A stretch of 64,000 nucleotides of DNA from contig NZ_CP166850.1 in assembly GCF_041346945.1 (NCBI RefSeq), forward strand, positions 7,672,501 to 7,736,500. Direction: 5' to 3'. Shown here piece after piece: positions 16,613 through 26,799 of this stretch. The notes beneath the pieces are model-generated. The model was not told the DNA's origin. It did not search any database and saw only the letters and a program-made list of their open reading frames with translations. Numbering within the stretch: the stretch's first letter is position 1; every line of letters starts with the position of its first letter. The position numbers and the translations under genes were made by a program. The DNA comes from Amycolatopsis sp. cg9 (lineage in GTDB: Bacteria > Actinomycetota > Actinomycetes > Mycobacteriales > Pseudonocardiaceae).

Positions 16613-17850
16613 CGGAGCACCACCCCGACGGCGGCCCCGGCCGGACTCCGGTGCACGGCGGCGAGCTGCCACGGGGGAGGCCGGTCGAACCGCCGGACGG
16701 TGAGCTCGGGAAACCGCGCGGCCGCGGAGGCGGGAAGAACGCAGGCGGCGAGCCCGGCCCGCACGATCCCCGCGGCGGTGGCGAGATCATCGACTTCGAC
16801 CGTGACCCGGCGGCGGGGAAAGGCCCGGTCGACGGCTTCGCGGATCGCCCAGCCGAGCGGGAAGTCGACGAGGGCCAGCCCGGAGAGGTCCACGGGAGCG
16901 GACCGCGACCCGCCGGGCGCGGTGGCGAGCACGAGCTCTTCGGCGGCGAGCGGGGTGGTGACGAGCCCGGTGCCGGGGAACACCCCGGCTGCGCCACCCG
17001 GGTCGGCGGGAGTGGTGTCGGTTGTGGGTGCCGGATCGCCCGCAGTGGCGGGGGTGGTGCGGTCGGTCATGGGTGCCGGGTTGCGTGCGGCGGTGGGGGT
17101 GGTGCGGGTTGTGGGTGCCGGGTTGCGCGCGGCGGCGGAGGTGATGTCGGTTGTGGGGGTCGGGTTGCCCGCAGTGGCGGGGGTGGTGCGGTCGGTCATG
17201 GGTGCCGGAGTGCGTGCGGCGGTGGGCGTGGTGTCGGTTGCGGGTGCCGGGTTGCCGGCGGCGCCGAGGCCAGGGTGGTACGTCGCGGCCTGCCGAGCGG
17301 CGGTGGTGTCGCGGATTGCGGGAGCGGGGCTGGCTGCGGGGGCCGAGCCGGCGCCGACTGCGGGAACCAGCCCGCGCTCGGCACCGAGGTCCGGCCGGTG
17401 CGCAGCGGCCGGCCCGCCGGAAATCGCCGTCACCGCCAAATCCACTGTGGACTCCGCCACCGCGCACCCCGCCTCCCCGGCCGGCAGCCGCCGGACTTCG
17501 ACCGCCAAACCCGGGTGGGCGTCCCGCAGCTTCACCAGCACCCGGTGCAGGTCCGCCAGCATTCCCGGGCACACCCCCACCCGCACGCACCCGGCCACCG
17601 GGGAAACCACCGCCCGTGCGTGCTCGGCCGCCTCCAGGGCCGCCCGCGCGGCGGGGACGAAGGCCTCGCCGGCGGGGGTCAGGACCACCCGGTGCGTGGT
17701 GCGGTGGAACAACGGCGTCCCCAGGTCGCGCTCCAGCGCGCGGACCACTGTGGACACCGTCGACTGCACCGTCCGCAGCCGCTGGGCGGCCGCCGTGAAA
17801 CCGCCCTCCTCGGCGACCGCCACCACCACCGCCAGCTGACGGAGTTCCAT
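16603..17850 (-). CDS. LysR-family regulator with internal Pro/Thr repeat
   Basis: 415 residues against about 300 for the family. A normal LysR HTH occupies residues 1-60 ([29 protein letters not shown]), and effector-domain half I starts around residue 90 ([27 protein letters not shown]). Then a low-complexity stretch (~155-290) interrupts the domain, containing six 14-15-residue units such as [15 protein letters not shown]. Half II resumes at [15 protein letters not shown]. It sits between fdhD (convergent) and sucD (same strand, stop one base from its start), so it likely senses a C1/C2 carboxylate or CoA-linked metabolite; that is inference. Confidence 0.85.
   Translation of the reverse strand: MELRQLAVVVAVAEEGGFTAAAQRLRTVQSTVSTVVRALERDLGTPLFHRTTHRVVLTPAGEAFVPAARAALEAAEHARAVVSPVAGCVRVGVCPGMLADLHRVLVKLRDAHPGLAVEVRRLPAGEAGCAVAESTVDLAVTAISGGPAAAHRPDLGAERGLVPAVGAGSAPAASPAPAIRDTTAARQAATYHPGLGAAGNPAPATDTTPTAARTPAPMTDRTTPATAGNPTPTTDITSAAARNPAPTTRTTPTAARNPAPMTDRTTPATAGDPAPTTDTTPADPGGAAGVFPGTGLVTTPLAAEELVLATAPGGSRSAPVDLSGLALVDFPLGWAIREAVDRAFPRRRVTVEVDDLATAAGIVRAGLAACVLPASAAARFPELTVRRFDRPPPWQLAAVHRSPAGAAVGVVLRQL
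17003..17256. repeat. Tandem repeat inside the LysR gene
   Basis: Six 42-45-base units, grouped so that the pair of unit types is reiterated, encode the Pro/Thr/Ala units of the regulator. Unit number is likely to vary between strains by slippage. Confidence 0.75.
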
Positions 17851-17851
17851 C

Positions 17852-18733
17852 TCAGCCGAGCACTTCGCGGACCAAGGCCGCCGTCTCGCTCGGTGTGCGG
17901 CCCACGCGGATGCCGGCCGCCTCCAGTGCCGCCTTCTTCGCCGCCGCCGTGCCCGATGAGCCGGAGACGATCGCGCCCGCGTGGCCCATCGTCTTGCCTT
18001 CCGGTGCGGTGAAGCCGGCGACGTAGCCGACGACCGGTTTGGACACGGTGGCCCGCACGAACTCCGCGGCCCGTTCCTCCGCGTCGCCGCCGATTTCGCC
18101 GATCAGCACGATCACGTCGGTCTCCGGGTCCTTTTCGAACGCTTCGACGGCGTCGATGTGCGTCGTCCCGATGATCGGGTCGCCGCCGATGCCGACGCAC
18201 GTCGAAAACCCGACGTCCCGCAGCTCGTGCATGAGCTGGTAGGTCAGCGTGCCGGACTTCGACACCAGGCCGATCCGGCCCGGGCCGGTGATGTCGGCCG
18301 GGATGATGCCGGCGTTGGCGCGGCCGGGGGAGATGATGCCCGGGCAGTTCGGGCCGATGATGCGCGTCCGGCCGCCCGCCGCGACGGCGTGCGCCCACAA
18401 CCGCGCGGAATCGTGCACCGGGACGCCTTCGGTGATCACCACCGCGAGCCCGATCCCGGCGTCCACCGCCTCGATCACCGCGTCCGCGACGAACGGCGGC
18501 GGTACGAACAGCACGCAGACGTCGGCGTCCGCCGAAGCCACCGACTCCGCGACGCTGGCGAACACCGGCAGCGAACGACCGGAGAGCTCCACCGCCTGGC
18601 CGGCCTTGCGCGGGTTCACCCCGCCGACGACGTTCGTCCCGGCGGCCAGCATCCGCCGGGTGTGCTTGGCGCCTTCGGAGCCGGTGATGCCGGAGACGAC
18701 GATCCGGCTGGTTTCGTCCAGGAAGATGGCCAC
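17852..18733 (-). CDS. sucD: Succinyl-CoA ligase alpha subunit (ADP/GDP-forming)
   Basis: 293 residues. The N-terminal CoA-binding Rossmann domain has [18 protein letters not shown], followed by [12 protein letters not shown] and the ligase domain with [14 protein letters not shown]. The active-site phospho-histidine is in [18 protein letters not shown] start one base after the sucC stop, with GGAGG upstream. The position inside the oxalate island suggests a second, dedicated copy. It could keep up the succinyl-CoA pool for CoA transfer to oxalate, or act on another short carboxylate; both are inference. Confidence 0.9.
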   Translation of the reverse strand: MAIFLDETSRIVVSGITGSEGAKHTRRMLAAGTNVVGGVNPRKAGQAVELSGRSLPVFASVAESVASADADVCVLFVPPPFVADAVIEAVDAGIGLAVVITEGVPVHDSARLWAHAVAAGGRTRIIGPNCPGIISPGRANAGIIPADITGPGRIGLVSKSGTLTYQLMHELRDVGFSTCVGIGGDPIIGTTHIDAVEAFEKDPETDVIVLIGEIGGDAEERAAEFVRATVSKPVVGYVAGFTAPEGKTMGHAGAIVSGSSGTAAAKKAALEAAGIRVGRTPSETAALVREVLG

Positions 18734-18734
18734 G

Positions 18735-19880
18735 TCAGACCTCCGCGATCGCGAGCTTCGCCGCCTCGCGGGCGGCGTCGTCCATGGTGGCCACCACGGT
18801 GACCAGGGGGTGGGCGGCTTCGGCGAGGATCCGCCTGCCTTCGCTGACGTTGTTCCCGTCGAGCCGGACGACCAGCGGCTTCGTCGCGCGCGAGCCCAGG
18901 ACCTCCAGCGAGCGCACGATCCCGGTCGCGACGGCGTCGCACGCGGTGATGCCGCCGAAGACGTTGACGAACACGCTGCGCACCTGCGGGTCACCGAGGA
19001 TCACCGTCAGCCCGGCGACCATCACCTCGGCCGAGGCGCCGCCGCCGATGTCGAGGAAGTTCGCCGGGCCGCGCCCGCCCGCCTCGGCCGCGGCCGACGC
19101 CACGACGTCCAAAGTGGACATGACGAGCCCGGCGCCATTGCCGATCACGCCGATGTCGCCGTCCAGCTTGACGTAGTTGAGGCCCTTGGCGTGCGCCTCC
19201 CGTTCGAGGGGATCGCCGTCGGTGGCTTCGCCGAACGAAGCGGATCGCCGGAAGGCCGCGTTGTCGTCGAGGGTGATCTTCCCGTCCAGCGCGACGATCC
19301 CGGCCGGCGTGCTCGCCAGGGGATTGACCTCGACGAGCGTGCAGTCTTCGGCGACGAACACGTCCCACAGCTTCTCGACGACCCCGGCCACCTCGGCCCG
19401 GACGCCGGCCGGGAACGCCGCCGCCACCTCGGCCGCGTCGACGCCCGCCAGCGGGTCGACCGGGACGCGCCGGAGGGCGGCCGGGTCGGTGGCCGCCACC
19501 TCTTCGATCTCCATCCCGCCGCGGACCGAGGCCATGGCCAGGAACGTCCGCCCGGCGCGGTCGAGCAGGAAGGAGAGGTAGTACTCCTCGGCGATCTCGC
19601 TCGCTTCGGTCACCAGGACGCGGTGGACGGTGTGGCCCTTGATGTCCATCCCGAGGATGTCGTCGGCCGCCTGCTCGGCGTCGTCGGCGGTGTGCACCAC
19701 CCGGACGCCGCCCGCCTTGCCGCGGCCGCCGGTCTTCACCTGCGCCTTGACCACGACCGGGCCGCCGAGGGCCACGGCCGCGGCGCGGGCTTCCGCCGGA
19801 TCGGCGGCGACGCGGCCGCGGGGGACGGGTACGCCGTGCTTCTCGAAGAGCTCACGGGCTTCGTGTTCGAAGAGGTCCAT
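18735..19880 (-). CDS. sucC: Succinyl-CoA ligase beta subunit
   Basis: 381 residues. An ATP-grasp fold with [20 protein letters not shown] at the start, [17 protein letters not shown] (nucleotide loop), the metal-binding LVEVNPL segment and the C-terminal [17 protein letters not shown]. It forms the second subunit with SucD. AAAGGACG precedes the ATG at 19880. The promoter at 20001-20029 carries the island's GntR-type palindrome over its -35 box, tying this operon to oxalate genes transcribed the other way. Confidence 0.92.
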   Translation of the reverse strand: MDLFEHEARELFEKHGVPVPRGRVAADPAEARAAAVALGGPVVVKAQVKTGGRGKAGGVRVVHTADDAEQAADDILGMDIKGHTVHRVLVTEASEIAEEYYLSFLLDRAGRTFLAMASVRGGMEIEEVAATDPAALRRVPVDPLAGVDAAEVAAAFPAGVRAEVAGVVEKLWDVFVAEDCTLVEVNPLASTPAGIVALDGKITLDDNAAFRRSASFGEATDGDPLEREAHAKGLNYVKLDGDIGVIGNGAGLVMSTLDVVASAAAEAGGRGPANFLDIGGGASAEVMVAGLTVILGDPQVRSVFVNVFGGITACDAVATGIVRSLEVLGSRATKPLVVRLDGNNVSEGRRILAEAAHPLVTVVATMDDAAREAAKLAIAEV

Positions 19881-20000
19881 GCGGGGCGTCCTTTCCGTGA
19901 CGGGGCAGGGCAAGGGCGTGAAGTGGTGGTCCGCGGGGGCGGGATCGAGGCCCGGGAAAAACCCTGCGGATAGCCCTGGACACGGGCTGCTCGAGGAGTG

Positions 20001-20030
20001 ACTATATGCCTACCCCATACGGTATGCAAT
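20001..20030. promoter_or_regulatory. sucCD promoter overlapped by GntR-type operator
   Basis: On the minus strand TTGCAT (20024-20029), 17 bases, TATAGT (20001-20006): a strong promoter for sucCD. The palindromic site ATACGGTATGCAAT (20017-20030) covers the -35 and part of the spacer. It also lies about 120 bases before the oxc start on the plus strand, so one site can serve both directions. Confidence 0.65.
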
Positions 20031-20147
20031 CTACAGTCTGCCGCGAAGAGGCCGCTGACCTCGGAGGACGCCGGCAGCGGCACGAGCGGACCCGGAAACG
20101 GACCGCCGGACAAGAGAGATCCGGCGGCGGACCAGAGGAGTTGAGCG

Positions 20148-21884
20148 ATGGCGCTGACCACGACCGGCACGACCGCGGGGGAGAGTGCCCGTGCGACGAA
20201 CGGCGCCGAGCCCGCGCCGGCCGAAATCTCCGGCGGGCACCTGGTGGCGAAAGCCTTGAAGGCCGAAGGGGTCGACACGATCTTCACGCTGTGCGGCGGC
20301 CACATCATCGACATCTACGACGGCTGCGTCGACGAAGGCATCGAGGTCATCGACGTCCGGCACGAGCAGGTGGCGGCGCACGCGGCGGACGGCTACGCGC
20401 GGATCACCGGCAAGCCCGGCTGCGCGGTCGTCACGGCCGGGCCGGGCACCACCGACGCCGTCACCGGAGTCGCGAACGCGCTGCGCGCGGAGAGCCCGAT
20501 GCTGCTCATCGGCGGCCAGGGCGCGCTTACCCAGCACAAGATGGGGTCCCTGCAGGACCTCCCGCACGTGGACATGATGGCGCCGATCACCAAGTTCGCC
20601 GCCACCGTGCCGCACACCGCCCGCGTCGCGGACCTCGTCTCGATGGCCTTCCGCGAGGCCTACGCCGGGGCGCCGGGCCCGTCGTTCCTCGAGATCCCGC
20701 GGGACGTCCTCGACGCCCGGGTGCCGCTCGCCCAGGCGCGGATCCCCGAAGCGGGCCGCTACCGCGCCTCGACGAAGAACGCCGGCGACCCCGCCGACGT
20801 CGAGAAGCTGGCGGACCTGCTGGTGCACGCGAAGAAACCGGCGATCCTGCTCGGCAGCCAGGTCTGGACCACGCGGGCCACCGGGCCGGCGACCGACCTC
20901 GTGCGCACGCTGAACATCCCGGCGTACATGAACGGTGCCGGCCGCGGCACGCTGCCCCCGGGCGACCCGCACCACTTCCAGCTCTCCCGCCGGTACGCCT
21001 TCGACAACGCCGACGTCATCGTCATCGTCGGCACCCCGTTCGACTTCCGGATGGGCTACGGCAAGCGGTTGTCCAAGGACGCCACCGTCGTCCAGATCGA
21101 CCTGGACTACCGCACGGTCGGCAAGAACCGCGACGTCGACCTCGGCATCGTCGGCGACGCCGGCCAGGTGCTGGCCGCCGTGGCCGAGGCCGCGTCCGGC
21201 CGCACCGACAACGGTGCCGTCGGCCGCAAGGCCTGGCTCGAAGAACTCCACGCCGTGGAAGACAAGGCGAAGCAGAAGCGGCTGCCGCTGCAGCACTCCG
21301 GCGCGAGCCCGATCCACCCGTACCGGCTGGTCCACGAGATCAACGAGTTCCTCACCGAGGACTCGATCTACATCGGCGACGGCGGGGACATCGTCACCTT
21401 CTCCGGCCAGGTCGTCCAGCCGAAGTCGCCCGGCCACTGGATGGACCCCGGTCCACTCGGGACGCTCGGCGTCGGCATCCCGTTCGTGCTGGCCGCCAAG
21501 CACGCGCGCCCGGACAAGGAGGTCGTCGCGCTCTTCGGCGACGGCGCCTTCAGCCTGACCGGCTGGGACTTCGAGACGCTGGTGCGGTTCGACCTGCCGT
21601 TCGTCGGGATCGTCGGCAACAACTCGTCGATGAACCAGATCCGCTACGGCCAGGCCGCGAAGTACGGCCTCCCGCGCGAGCGCGTCGGCAACACCCTCGG
21701 CGACGTCCGCTACGACGAGTTCGCGCGGATGCTCGGCGGCTACGGCGAAGAGGTCCGCGACCCCGCCGACATCGGGCCGGCGCTGCTGCGGGCGCGGGAG
21801 TCCGGCAAGCCGTCGCTGATCAACGTCTGGGTCGATCCCGACGTGTACGCCCCCGGAACCATGAACCAGACCATGTACAAGTGA
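20148..21884 (+). CDS. oxc: ThDP-dependent enzyme, probable oxalyl-CoA decarboxylase
   Basis: 578 residues of the acetolactate-synthase/oxalyl-CoA-decarboxylase superfamily. The catalytic Glu is in [17 protein letters not shown], and the ThDP/Mg motif runs from [16 protein letters not shown] to NN in [12 protein letters not shown] ~20-residue Ala/Thr-rich leader precedes the domain. The function call rests mainly on context: frc follows 14 bases later, the formate dehydrogenase genes are in the same island, and OxlT-like carriers flank it. By sequence alone it could be another 2-hydroxyacyl-CoA lyase-type enzyme. It would convert oxalyl-CoA to formyl-CoA and CO2 in the cytoplasm. GAGGAG precedes the ATG. 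Confidence 0.65.
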   Translation: MALTTTGTTAGESARATNGAEPAPAEISGGHLVAKALKAEGVDTIFTLCGGHIIDIYDGCVDEGIEVIDVRHEQVAAHAADGYARITGKPGCAVVTAGPGTTDAVTGVANALRAESPMLLIGGQGALTQHKMGSLQDLPHVDMMAPITKFAATVPHTARVADLVSMAFREAYAGAPGPSFLEIPRDVLDARVPLAQARIPEAGRYRASTKNAGDPADVEKLADLLVHAKKPAILLGSQVWTTRATGPATDLVRTLNIPAYMNGAGRGTLPPGDPHHFQLSRRYAFDNADVIVIVGTPFDFRMGYGKRLSKDATVVQIDLDYRTVGKNRDVDLGIVGDAGQVLAAVAEAASGRTDNGAVGRKAWLEELHAVEDKAKQKRLPLQHSGASPIHPYRLVHEINEFLTEDSIYIGDGGDIVTFSGQVVQPKSPGHWMDPGPLGTLGVGIPFVLAAKHARPDKEVVALFGDGAFSLTGWDFETLVRFDLPFVGIVGNNSSMNQIRYGQAAKYGLPRERVGNTLGDVRYDEFARMLGGYGEEVRDPADIGPALLRARESGKPSLINVWVDPDVYAPGTMNQTMYK

Positions 21885-21898
21885 GCGGAGGCCAACGC

Positions 21899-23128
21899 AT
21901 GGGCAAGGCACTGGAGGGCGTCCGCGTCCTCGACATGACGCACGTGCAGTCCGGTCCGTCGTCGACGCAGCTGCTGGCCTGGCTCGGCGCGGACGTGATC
22001 AAGCTCGAGACGCCCGGCCGGGGCGACATCACCCGCGGGCAGCTGCGCGACCTGCCCGGGGTGGACAGCCTCTACTTCACGATGCTGAACGCCAACAAGC
22101 GCAGCATCACGCTCAACATGAAGAGCGAAGAGGGCAAGGAGATCTTCGAGAAGCTGGTGTCCGGTGTGGACGTCCTGGTCGAGAACTTCGGCCCCGGCGT
22201 CGTCGACCGGTTCGGCTACCCGTGGGAGAAACTGGCCTCGCTCAACCCGCGGCTGGTCTACGCCTCCATCAAGGGGTTCGGGCCCGGCCGCTACGCCGAC
22301 TTCAAGGCCTACGAGGTCATCGCGCAGGCGATGGGCGGCGCGATGAGCACCACCGGCTTCGAAGCCGGGCCGCCGACCGCGACGGGCGCGCAGATCGGCG
22401 ACTCCGGCACCGGCATCCACCTGGTGGCCGCCATCCTCGCCGCGCTCTACCAGCGGACCTCCACCGGCCGCGGCCAGCGCGTCCAGGTCGCCATGCAGGA
22501 CGCCGTGCTCAACCTGTGCCGGGTCAAGCTGCGCGACCAGCAGCGGCTCGCCCACGGCCCGCTCGGGGAGTACCCGAACGACCAGTTCGGCGACGAGGTC
22601 CCGCGGTCGGGCAACGCCTCCGGTGGCGGCCAGCCCGGCTGGGCGGTGAAGTGCGCGCCCGGCGGGCCGAACGACTACATCTACGTGATCGTCCAGCCAC
22701 CCGGCTGGGCCCCGCTCGCCCGGCTGATCGGCAAGGGTGAGCTGGCCGAGGACCCGGCGTGGGCCACCCCCGAGGTCCGGCTGTCCAAACTGGACAAGAT
22801 GTTCGCCCTCGTCGAGGAGTGGACCGAGAAGCACACCAAGTGGGAAGTCATGGAGAAGCTCAACGCCTGCAACATCCCGTGCGGCCCGATCTTGTCCACG
22901 AAGGAGCTCATCGAGGACGGCACCCTGGCCGAGCTCGGCTCGGTCGTGGAGGTGGCGCACCCGGAACGCGGCGCCTTCAAGACCGTCGGCTGCCCGCTGA
23001 AGCTGTCCGACTCGCCGGTCGAGATCGAGCGGTCACCGCTGCTCGGCGAGCACAACGACGAGGTGCTGGGCGAACTCGGCTACGGCGAGGCGGAGCTCGA
23101 GAAGTTCCGCGCGGCGGGGGTGATCTGA
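21899..23128 (+). CDS. frc: Formyl-CoA:oxalate CoA-transferase
   Basis: 409 residues, close along its whole length to Oxalobacter FRC as I recall it: [42 protein letters not shown]. The catalytic Asp is D168 in [10 protein letters not shown], and the flexible glycine loop is SGGGQPGW. It moves CoA from formyl-CoA to oxalate, giving oxalyl-CoA for the decarboxylase and releasing formate for the dehydrogenase. GGAGG lies eight bases before the ATG. The next gene starts directly after its stop, so the two are translationally coupled. Confidence 0.9.
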   Translation: MGKALEGVRVLDMTHVQSGPSSTQLLAWLGADVIKLETPGRGDITRGQLRDLPGVDSLYFTMLNANKRSITLNMKSEEGKEIFEKLVSGVDVLVENFGPGVVDRFGYPWEKLASLNPRLVYASIKGFGPGRYADFKAYEVIAQAMGGAMSTTGFEAGPPTATGAQIGDSGTGIHLVAAILAALYQRTSTGRGQRVQVAMQDAVLNLCRVKLRDQQRLAHGPLGEYPNDQFGDEVPRSGNASGGGQPGWAVKCAPGGPNDYIYVIVQPPGWAPLARLIGKGELAEDPAWATPEVRLSKLDKMFALVEEWTEKHTKWEVMEKLNACNIPCGPILSTKELIEDGTLAELGSVVEVAHPERGAFKTVGCPLKLSDSPVEIERSPLLGEHNDEVLGELGYGEAELEKFRAAGVI

Positions 23129-25255
23129 GTGGCGGATCGCGCGGCGGTCGAAAAGATCCTCGACCAGGTGACGGCCGAAGGGCGGTCCTCGCTGACCGCG
23201 CCCGAGGGGCGTGCGGTGTGCGAGGCGTACGGCATCCCGACCCCGGCCGAGCGGCTGGCCGGCTCGGCGGACGAAGCCGCGGCCCACGCGGAAGCCATCG
23301 GGCTGCCGGTGGTGCTCAAGATCGTCTCGCCGGACATCCTGCACAAGACCGAGGCCGGCGGCGTGCTCGTCGGCCTGGCGGACGCCGAAGCGGTGAAGGC
23401 CGGCTTCACGAAGATCCTCGAGAACGCGAAGGCGTACAACGCCGGGGCACGCGTGCTCGGCGTCCAGGTGCAGCAGATGCTCACCGAGGGGCAGGAGGTG
23501 ATCATCGGCTCGGTCACCGATCGGACTTTCGGCAAGGTCGTCGCCTTCGGGCTGGGCGGTGTCCTGGTGGAGGTGCTCAAGGACGTCACCTTCCGGCTGG
23601 CGCCGACGACCACCGGGGAAGCGCTGTCCATGCTCGACGGGATCCAGGCCGCCGAGATCCTCCGCGGCGTCCGCGGCGCGGATCCGGTCGACCGCGACGC
23701 GCTCGCCGCGGTGATCACCGGCCTCGGCCAGCTGGTCACCGACTTCCCCCAGCTGTCCGAAGTGGACCTCAACCCGGTGCTCGCGACACCACGGGGGGCC
23801 ACCGCGGTCGACGTCCGCATCCTGGTCGACCCGGACGCGGCGAAGGAACCGGTGCGGTTCACCCAGGAGGAGATCCTCGCCTCGATGACCCGGATCATGA
23901 AGCCGGCGTCGATCGCGGTGATCGGCGCGTCGGCCGAAGCCGGGAAGATCGGCAACTCGGTGATGAAGAACCTGGTCGACGGCGGCTACGCGGGCGAGAT
24001 CCACCCGATCAACCCCAAGGCCACCGAGATCCTCGACCGCAAGGCGTATGCCAGCATCACCGACGTCCCCGGGGACGTCGACGTCGCGGTGTTCGCCATC
24101 CCGGCGAAGTTCGTCCCCGCCGCGCTGGAGGAGGTCGGCAGGAAGGGCGCGGCCGGCGCGATCCTCATCCCGTCCGGCTTCGGCGAGACCGGCAACATCG
24201 AGCTGCAGGACGAGGTCGTCGCGATCGCGCGCAAGCACGGCGTGCGCATCCTCGGCCCGAACATCTACGGCTACTACTACACACCGGAGAACCTGTCGGC
24301 GACGTTCTGCACCCCGTACGACGTCAAGGGCGGCGTGGCCCTGTCGTCCCAGAGCGGCGGCATCGGGATGGCGATCCTCGGCTTCAGCCGGTCCGCGAAG
24401 ATGGGGGTCTCCTCGATCGTGGGCGTGGGCAACAAGGCCGACATCGACGAGGACGACCTGCTCACGTTCTTCGAGCACGACGAGAACACCGAGCTCATCG
24501 CCATGCACCTGGAAGACCTGAAGGACGGGCGCGCGTTCGCGGAAACGGCCAAGCGGGTCTCGAAGCGCAAGCCGGTCGTGGTGCTCAAGGCCGGGCGGAC
24601 GTCGCAGGGCGCGAAAGCGGCGAGCTCGCACACCGGCGCGCTGGCCGGCGACGACAAGGTCTACGACGACATCCTGCGCCAGAGCGGCGTGGTCCGGGCG
24701 CCCGGGCTCAACGACATGCTCGAATACGCCCGCGGCATCCCGCTGCTGCCGGCGCCGAAGGGCGAGAACGTCGTCATCATCACCGGGGCCGGCGGCTCGG
24801 GCGTGCTGCTGTCGGACGCCTGCGTCGACAACGGCCTGCAGCTGATGGAGATCCCGCCGGACCTCGACACGGCGTTCCGCGCGTTCATCCCGCCGTTCGG
24901 CGCGGCGGGCAACCCGGTGGACATCACCGGCGGCGAACCGCCGTCCACCTACCGCAACACGATCGCACTGGGCCTCGAGGACGACCGCGTCCACGCCCTG
25001 ATCCTGGGCTACTGGCACACCATCGTCACCCCGCCGATGGTGTTCGCGGAGCTCGTGTCCGAAGTGGTCGGGGAGTACCGGGCGAAGGGGATCCACAAGC
25101 CGGTCGTCGCGTCGCTTTCCGGCGACGTCGAAGTCGAGGAGGCGAGCGCCTACCTCTACGACCACGGGGTCGTCGCCTACCCGTACACGACCGAAAAGCC
25201 CGTGGCGGTGCTCGGCGCGAAGTACCGCTGGGCGCGGGCCGCGGGCCTGCTCTGA
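23129..25255 (+). CDS. Fused ADP-forming acyl-CoA ligase (beta-alpha order)
   Basis: 708 residues. An N-terminal ATP-grasp (beta-type) domain (~1-235: PVVLKIVSPDILHKTEAGGV, SEVDLNPVL) is followed by the CoA-binding domain (~255-350: SIAVIGASAEAGKIGNSV) and ligase domains with the phospho-His loop SSHTGALAGDD (~498). This is the acetate-CoA ligase (ADP-forming) family, which activates short carboxylic acids with ATP and CoA. GTG start abuts the frc stop, making oxc-frc-ligase one operon. Direct oxalate or formate activation, priming the frc cycle, is the likely job, but substrate is inferred from context only. Confidence 0.82.
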   Translation: MADRAAVEKILDQVTAEGRSSLTAPEGRAVCEAYGIPTPAERLAGSADEAAAHAEAIGLPVVLKIVSPDILHKTEAGGVLVGLADAEAVKAGFTKILENAKAYNAGARVLGVQVQQMLTEGQEVIIGSVTDRTFGKVVAFGLGGVLVEVLKDVTFRLAPTTTGEALSMLDGIQAAEILRGVRGADPVDRDALAAVITGLGQLVTDFPQLSEVDLNPVLATPRGATAVDVRILVDPDAAKEPVRFTQEEILASMTRIMKPASIAVIGASAEAGKIGNSVMKNLVDGGYAGEIHPINPKATEILDRKAYASITDVPGDVDVAVFAIPAKFVPAALEEVGRKGAAGAILIPSGFGETGNIELQDEVVAIARKHGVRILGPNIYGYYYTPENLSATFCTPYDVKGGVALSSQSGGIGMAILGFSRSAKMGVSSIVGVGNKADIDEDDLLTFFEHDENTELIAMHLEDLKDGRAFAETAKRVSKRKPVVVLKAGRTSQGAKAASSHTGALAGDDKVYDDILRQSGVVRAPGLNDMLEYARGIPLLPAPKGENVVIITGAGGSGVLLSDACVDNGLQLMEIPPDLDTAFRAFIPPFGAAGNPVDITGGEPPSTYRNTIALGLEDDRVHALILGYWHTIVTPPMVFAELVSEVVGEYRAKGIHKPVVASLSGDVEVEEASAYLYDHGVVAYPYTTEKPVAVLGAKYRWARAAGLL

Positions 25256-25358
25256 GCATCATCCACAGGGGCTGGCCCGACCTCCAGGAAAGGACGATGA
25301 TCCACCCGCACGACGGCAGCAGAGGGACGTGAGTCAACGGTGACGAAAGAGAACTCTC

Positions 25359-26738
25359 ATGACCGCAGCTACGTACCAGGAGATCACTGACCCGAACGGG
25401 CGGGTCTACCGGGTCGGCGAATCCGACCGGGACATCATGGGCAGACCCCGGTGGACGATGGTCGTCCTGCCCTGGGTGGCCATGATGGCCATCAGCTCCT
25501 CGGAATACGCGTTCACTTCGGCCGAGGACACGCTGTCCGCGGCGCACGGCTGGCACGGCGCGCACATCTTCTGGCTGCTGGCCGTCTGGGTGTTCTTCCA
25601 GGCGGCGGTGGCGTTCCCCGCGGGCAAGATGCGGGAAAGCGGCAGGCTGTCCGCCCGCTCGGCGATGCTGCTCGGCGCCGTGGGCACCGTGCTCGGCTAC
25701 GTGGCGCTGGCCTACTCGCCCAGCGTCTTCTGGGCCTACGTGGGCTTCGGCCTGTTCGGCGGCGGTGGCGCCGGGTTCGTCTACGCGACCTGCATCAACA
25801 TGGTCGGCAAGTGGTACCCGGAGCGGAAGGGCGGGAAGACGGGCTTCGTCAACGGCGGGTTCGCCTACGGCTCCGTCCCGTTCATCTTCATCTTCACGAA
25901 CTACCTCGACCTGGGCAACTACGGCAGCATCCTGCCCGCGGTCGGGCTGTTCCTCGCCGCCGCCGTGGCGGTCAGCGGGCTGTTCTTCCGCGACCCGCCG
26001 AAGAACTGGTGGCCGGCGCAGGTCGACCCGCTGAAGGTGTCGGACGACCCGCGCGTGCGCCGGTCGCTGGCGAAGAACCCGCCCGCGGTCAAGCAGTTCA
26101 CGCCGCGGGAGGCGCTCAAGACCGGCATGCTGCCGCTGATGTGGATCTGCCTGCTGTGCACGGCGGGCGTGAACATCTTCGGCATCTCCGCGCAGGTGCC
26201 GTTCGGCAAGGAAATGGGCTTCGCGGGCGGCATCGTCGCGCTCGCGATGAGCCTGAAAGCGGTCATCAACGGCGCCGGGCGCGGGGTGATCGGCTGGATC
26301 TCCGACCGGTACGGGCGGCGGCAGACACTGCTGCTGGTCTGCGTGGTGCTGGGGCTGGCCCAGGTCGCGGTGTACCTGTCCGGGTCGCTCGGCAGCATGC
26401 CGCTGTTCCTGCTGGCGTCGATGGTTTCCGGGTTCGGCGGCGGGGCGATCTTCCCGCTGTTCGCCGCGCTGACCGCCGACTACTTCGGGGAAAACAACAA
26501 CGCCAGCAACTATGGCCTCGTCTACAGCTCGAAACTCGTTTCGGGGATCGTCGGCGCGGGCCTCGGGAAGATGGTCATCGACGGGTGGGGCTACGGCGCG
26601 GCCTTCTACCTGGCGGCCGGGACGAGCCTGCTAGCGGCGGGGCTCGCGTTGTTCTTGCGCCAGCCCGGCCGGAAACCCGGCGGGATGCGCGACGGGCTCG
26701 CCGAAACCGAGCTCGTGGCCCGGCCCGCCACCGGCTGA
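25359..26738 (+). CDS. OxlT-like MFS transporter, copy 2
   Basis: 459 residues, 12 membrane segments. The N-terminal tag is NGRVYRVGESDRDIMGRPRW; family signatures include AGFVYATCINMVGKWYPERKG, FVNGGFAYGSVPFIF and YFGENNNASNYGLVYSSKL. It closely resembles the next gene, and even its 5' leader is conserved, so the pair arose by tandem duplication. Likely an oxalate/formate exchanger or oxalate importer. It lies about 100 bases after the ligase and may be co-transcribed or have its own promoter in the conserved leader. Confidence 0.85.
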   Translation: MTAATYQEITDPNGRVYRVGESDRDIMGRPRWTMVVLPWVAMMAISSSEYAFTSAEDTLSAAHGWHGAHIFWLLAVWVFFQAAVAFPAGKMRESGRLSARSAMLLGAVGTVLGYVALAYSPSVFWAYVGFGLFGGGGAGFVYATCINMVGKWYPERKGGKTGFVNGGFAYGSVPFIFIFTNYLDLGNYGSILPAVGLFLAAAVAVSGLFFRDPPKNWWPAQVDPLKVSDDPRVRRSLAKNPPAVKQFTPREALKTGMLPLMWICLLCTAGVNIFGISAQVPFGKEMGFAGGIVALAMSLKAVINGAGRGVIGWISDRYGRRQTLLLVCVVLGLAQVAVYLSGSLGSMPLFLLASMVSGFGGGAIFPLFAALTADYFGENNNASNYGLVYSSKLVSGIVGAGLGKMVIDGWGYGAAFYLAAGTSLLAAGLALFLRQPGRKPGGMRDGLAETELVARPATG

Positions 26739-26757
26739 CGTCCGGCGCGCCACGGCA

Positions 26758-26799
26758 GCAGAGAGAGACACGGGTCAACGCTGACGAAAGAGAACTCTT
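26758..26799 (+). repeat. Duplicated 5' leader of the tandem carriers
   Basis: The 42 bases before this carrier nearly match those before the first copy (about 25317-25358). Both contain GTCAACG-STGACGAAAGAGAACTCT running directly into the ATG. There is no canonical GGAGG; AAAGAGAA is the only purine-rich stretch. Conservation of this non-coding stretch suggests a regulatory role or very recent duplication. Confidence 0.7.

Noticed and set aside
17003..17256. CRISPR-like array
   Set aside because: Units are contiguous, in frame and without unique spacers: a coding tandem repeat.
20148..21884. Acetolactate synthase for branched-chain amino acids
   Set aside because: No small regulatory subunit or ilv genes nearby; adjacency to frc and formate genes argues for an oxalate-pathway enzyme.
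20006..23128. Apparent 1040-residue protein ending in Frc
   Set aside because: Its first two thirds are an out-of-frame reading of oxc; Frc has its own ATG with GGAGG at 21899.
23033..25165. 710-codon minus-strand frame opposite the acyl-CoA ligase
   Set aside because: Composition typical of an antisense frame; no domain recognisable.
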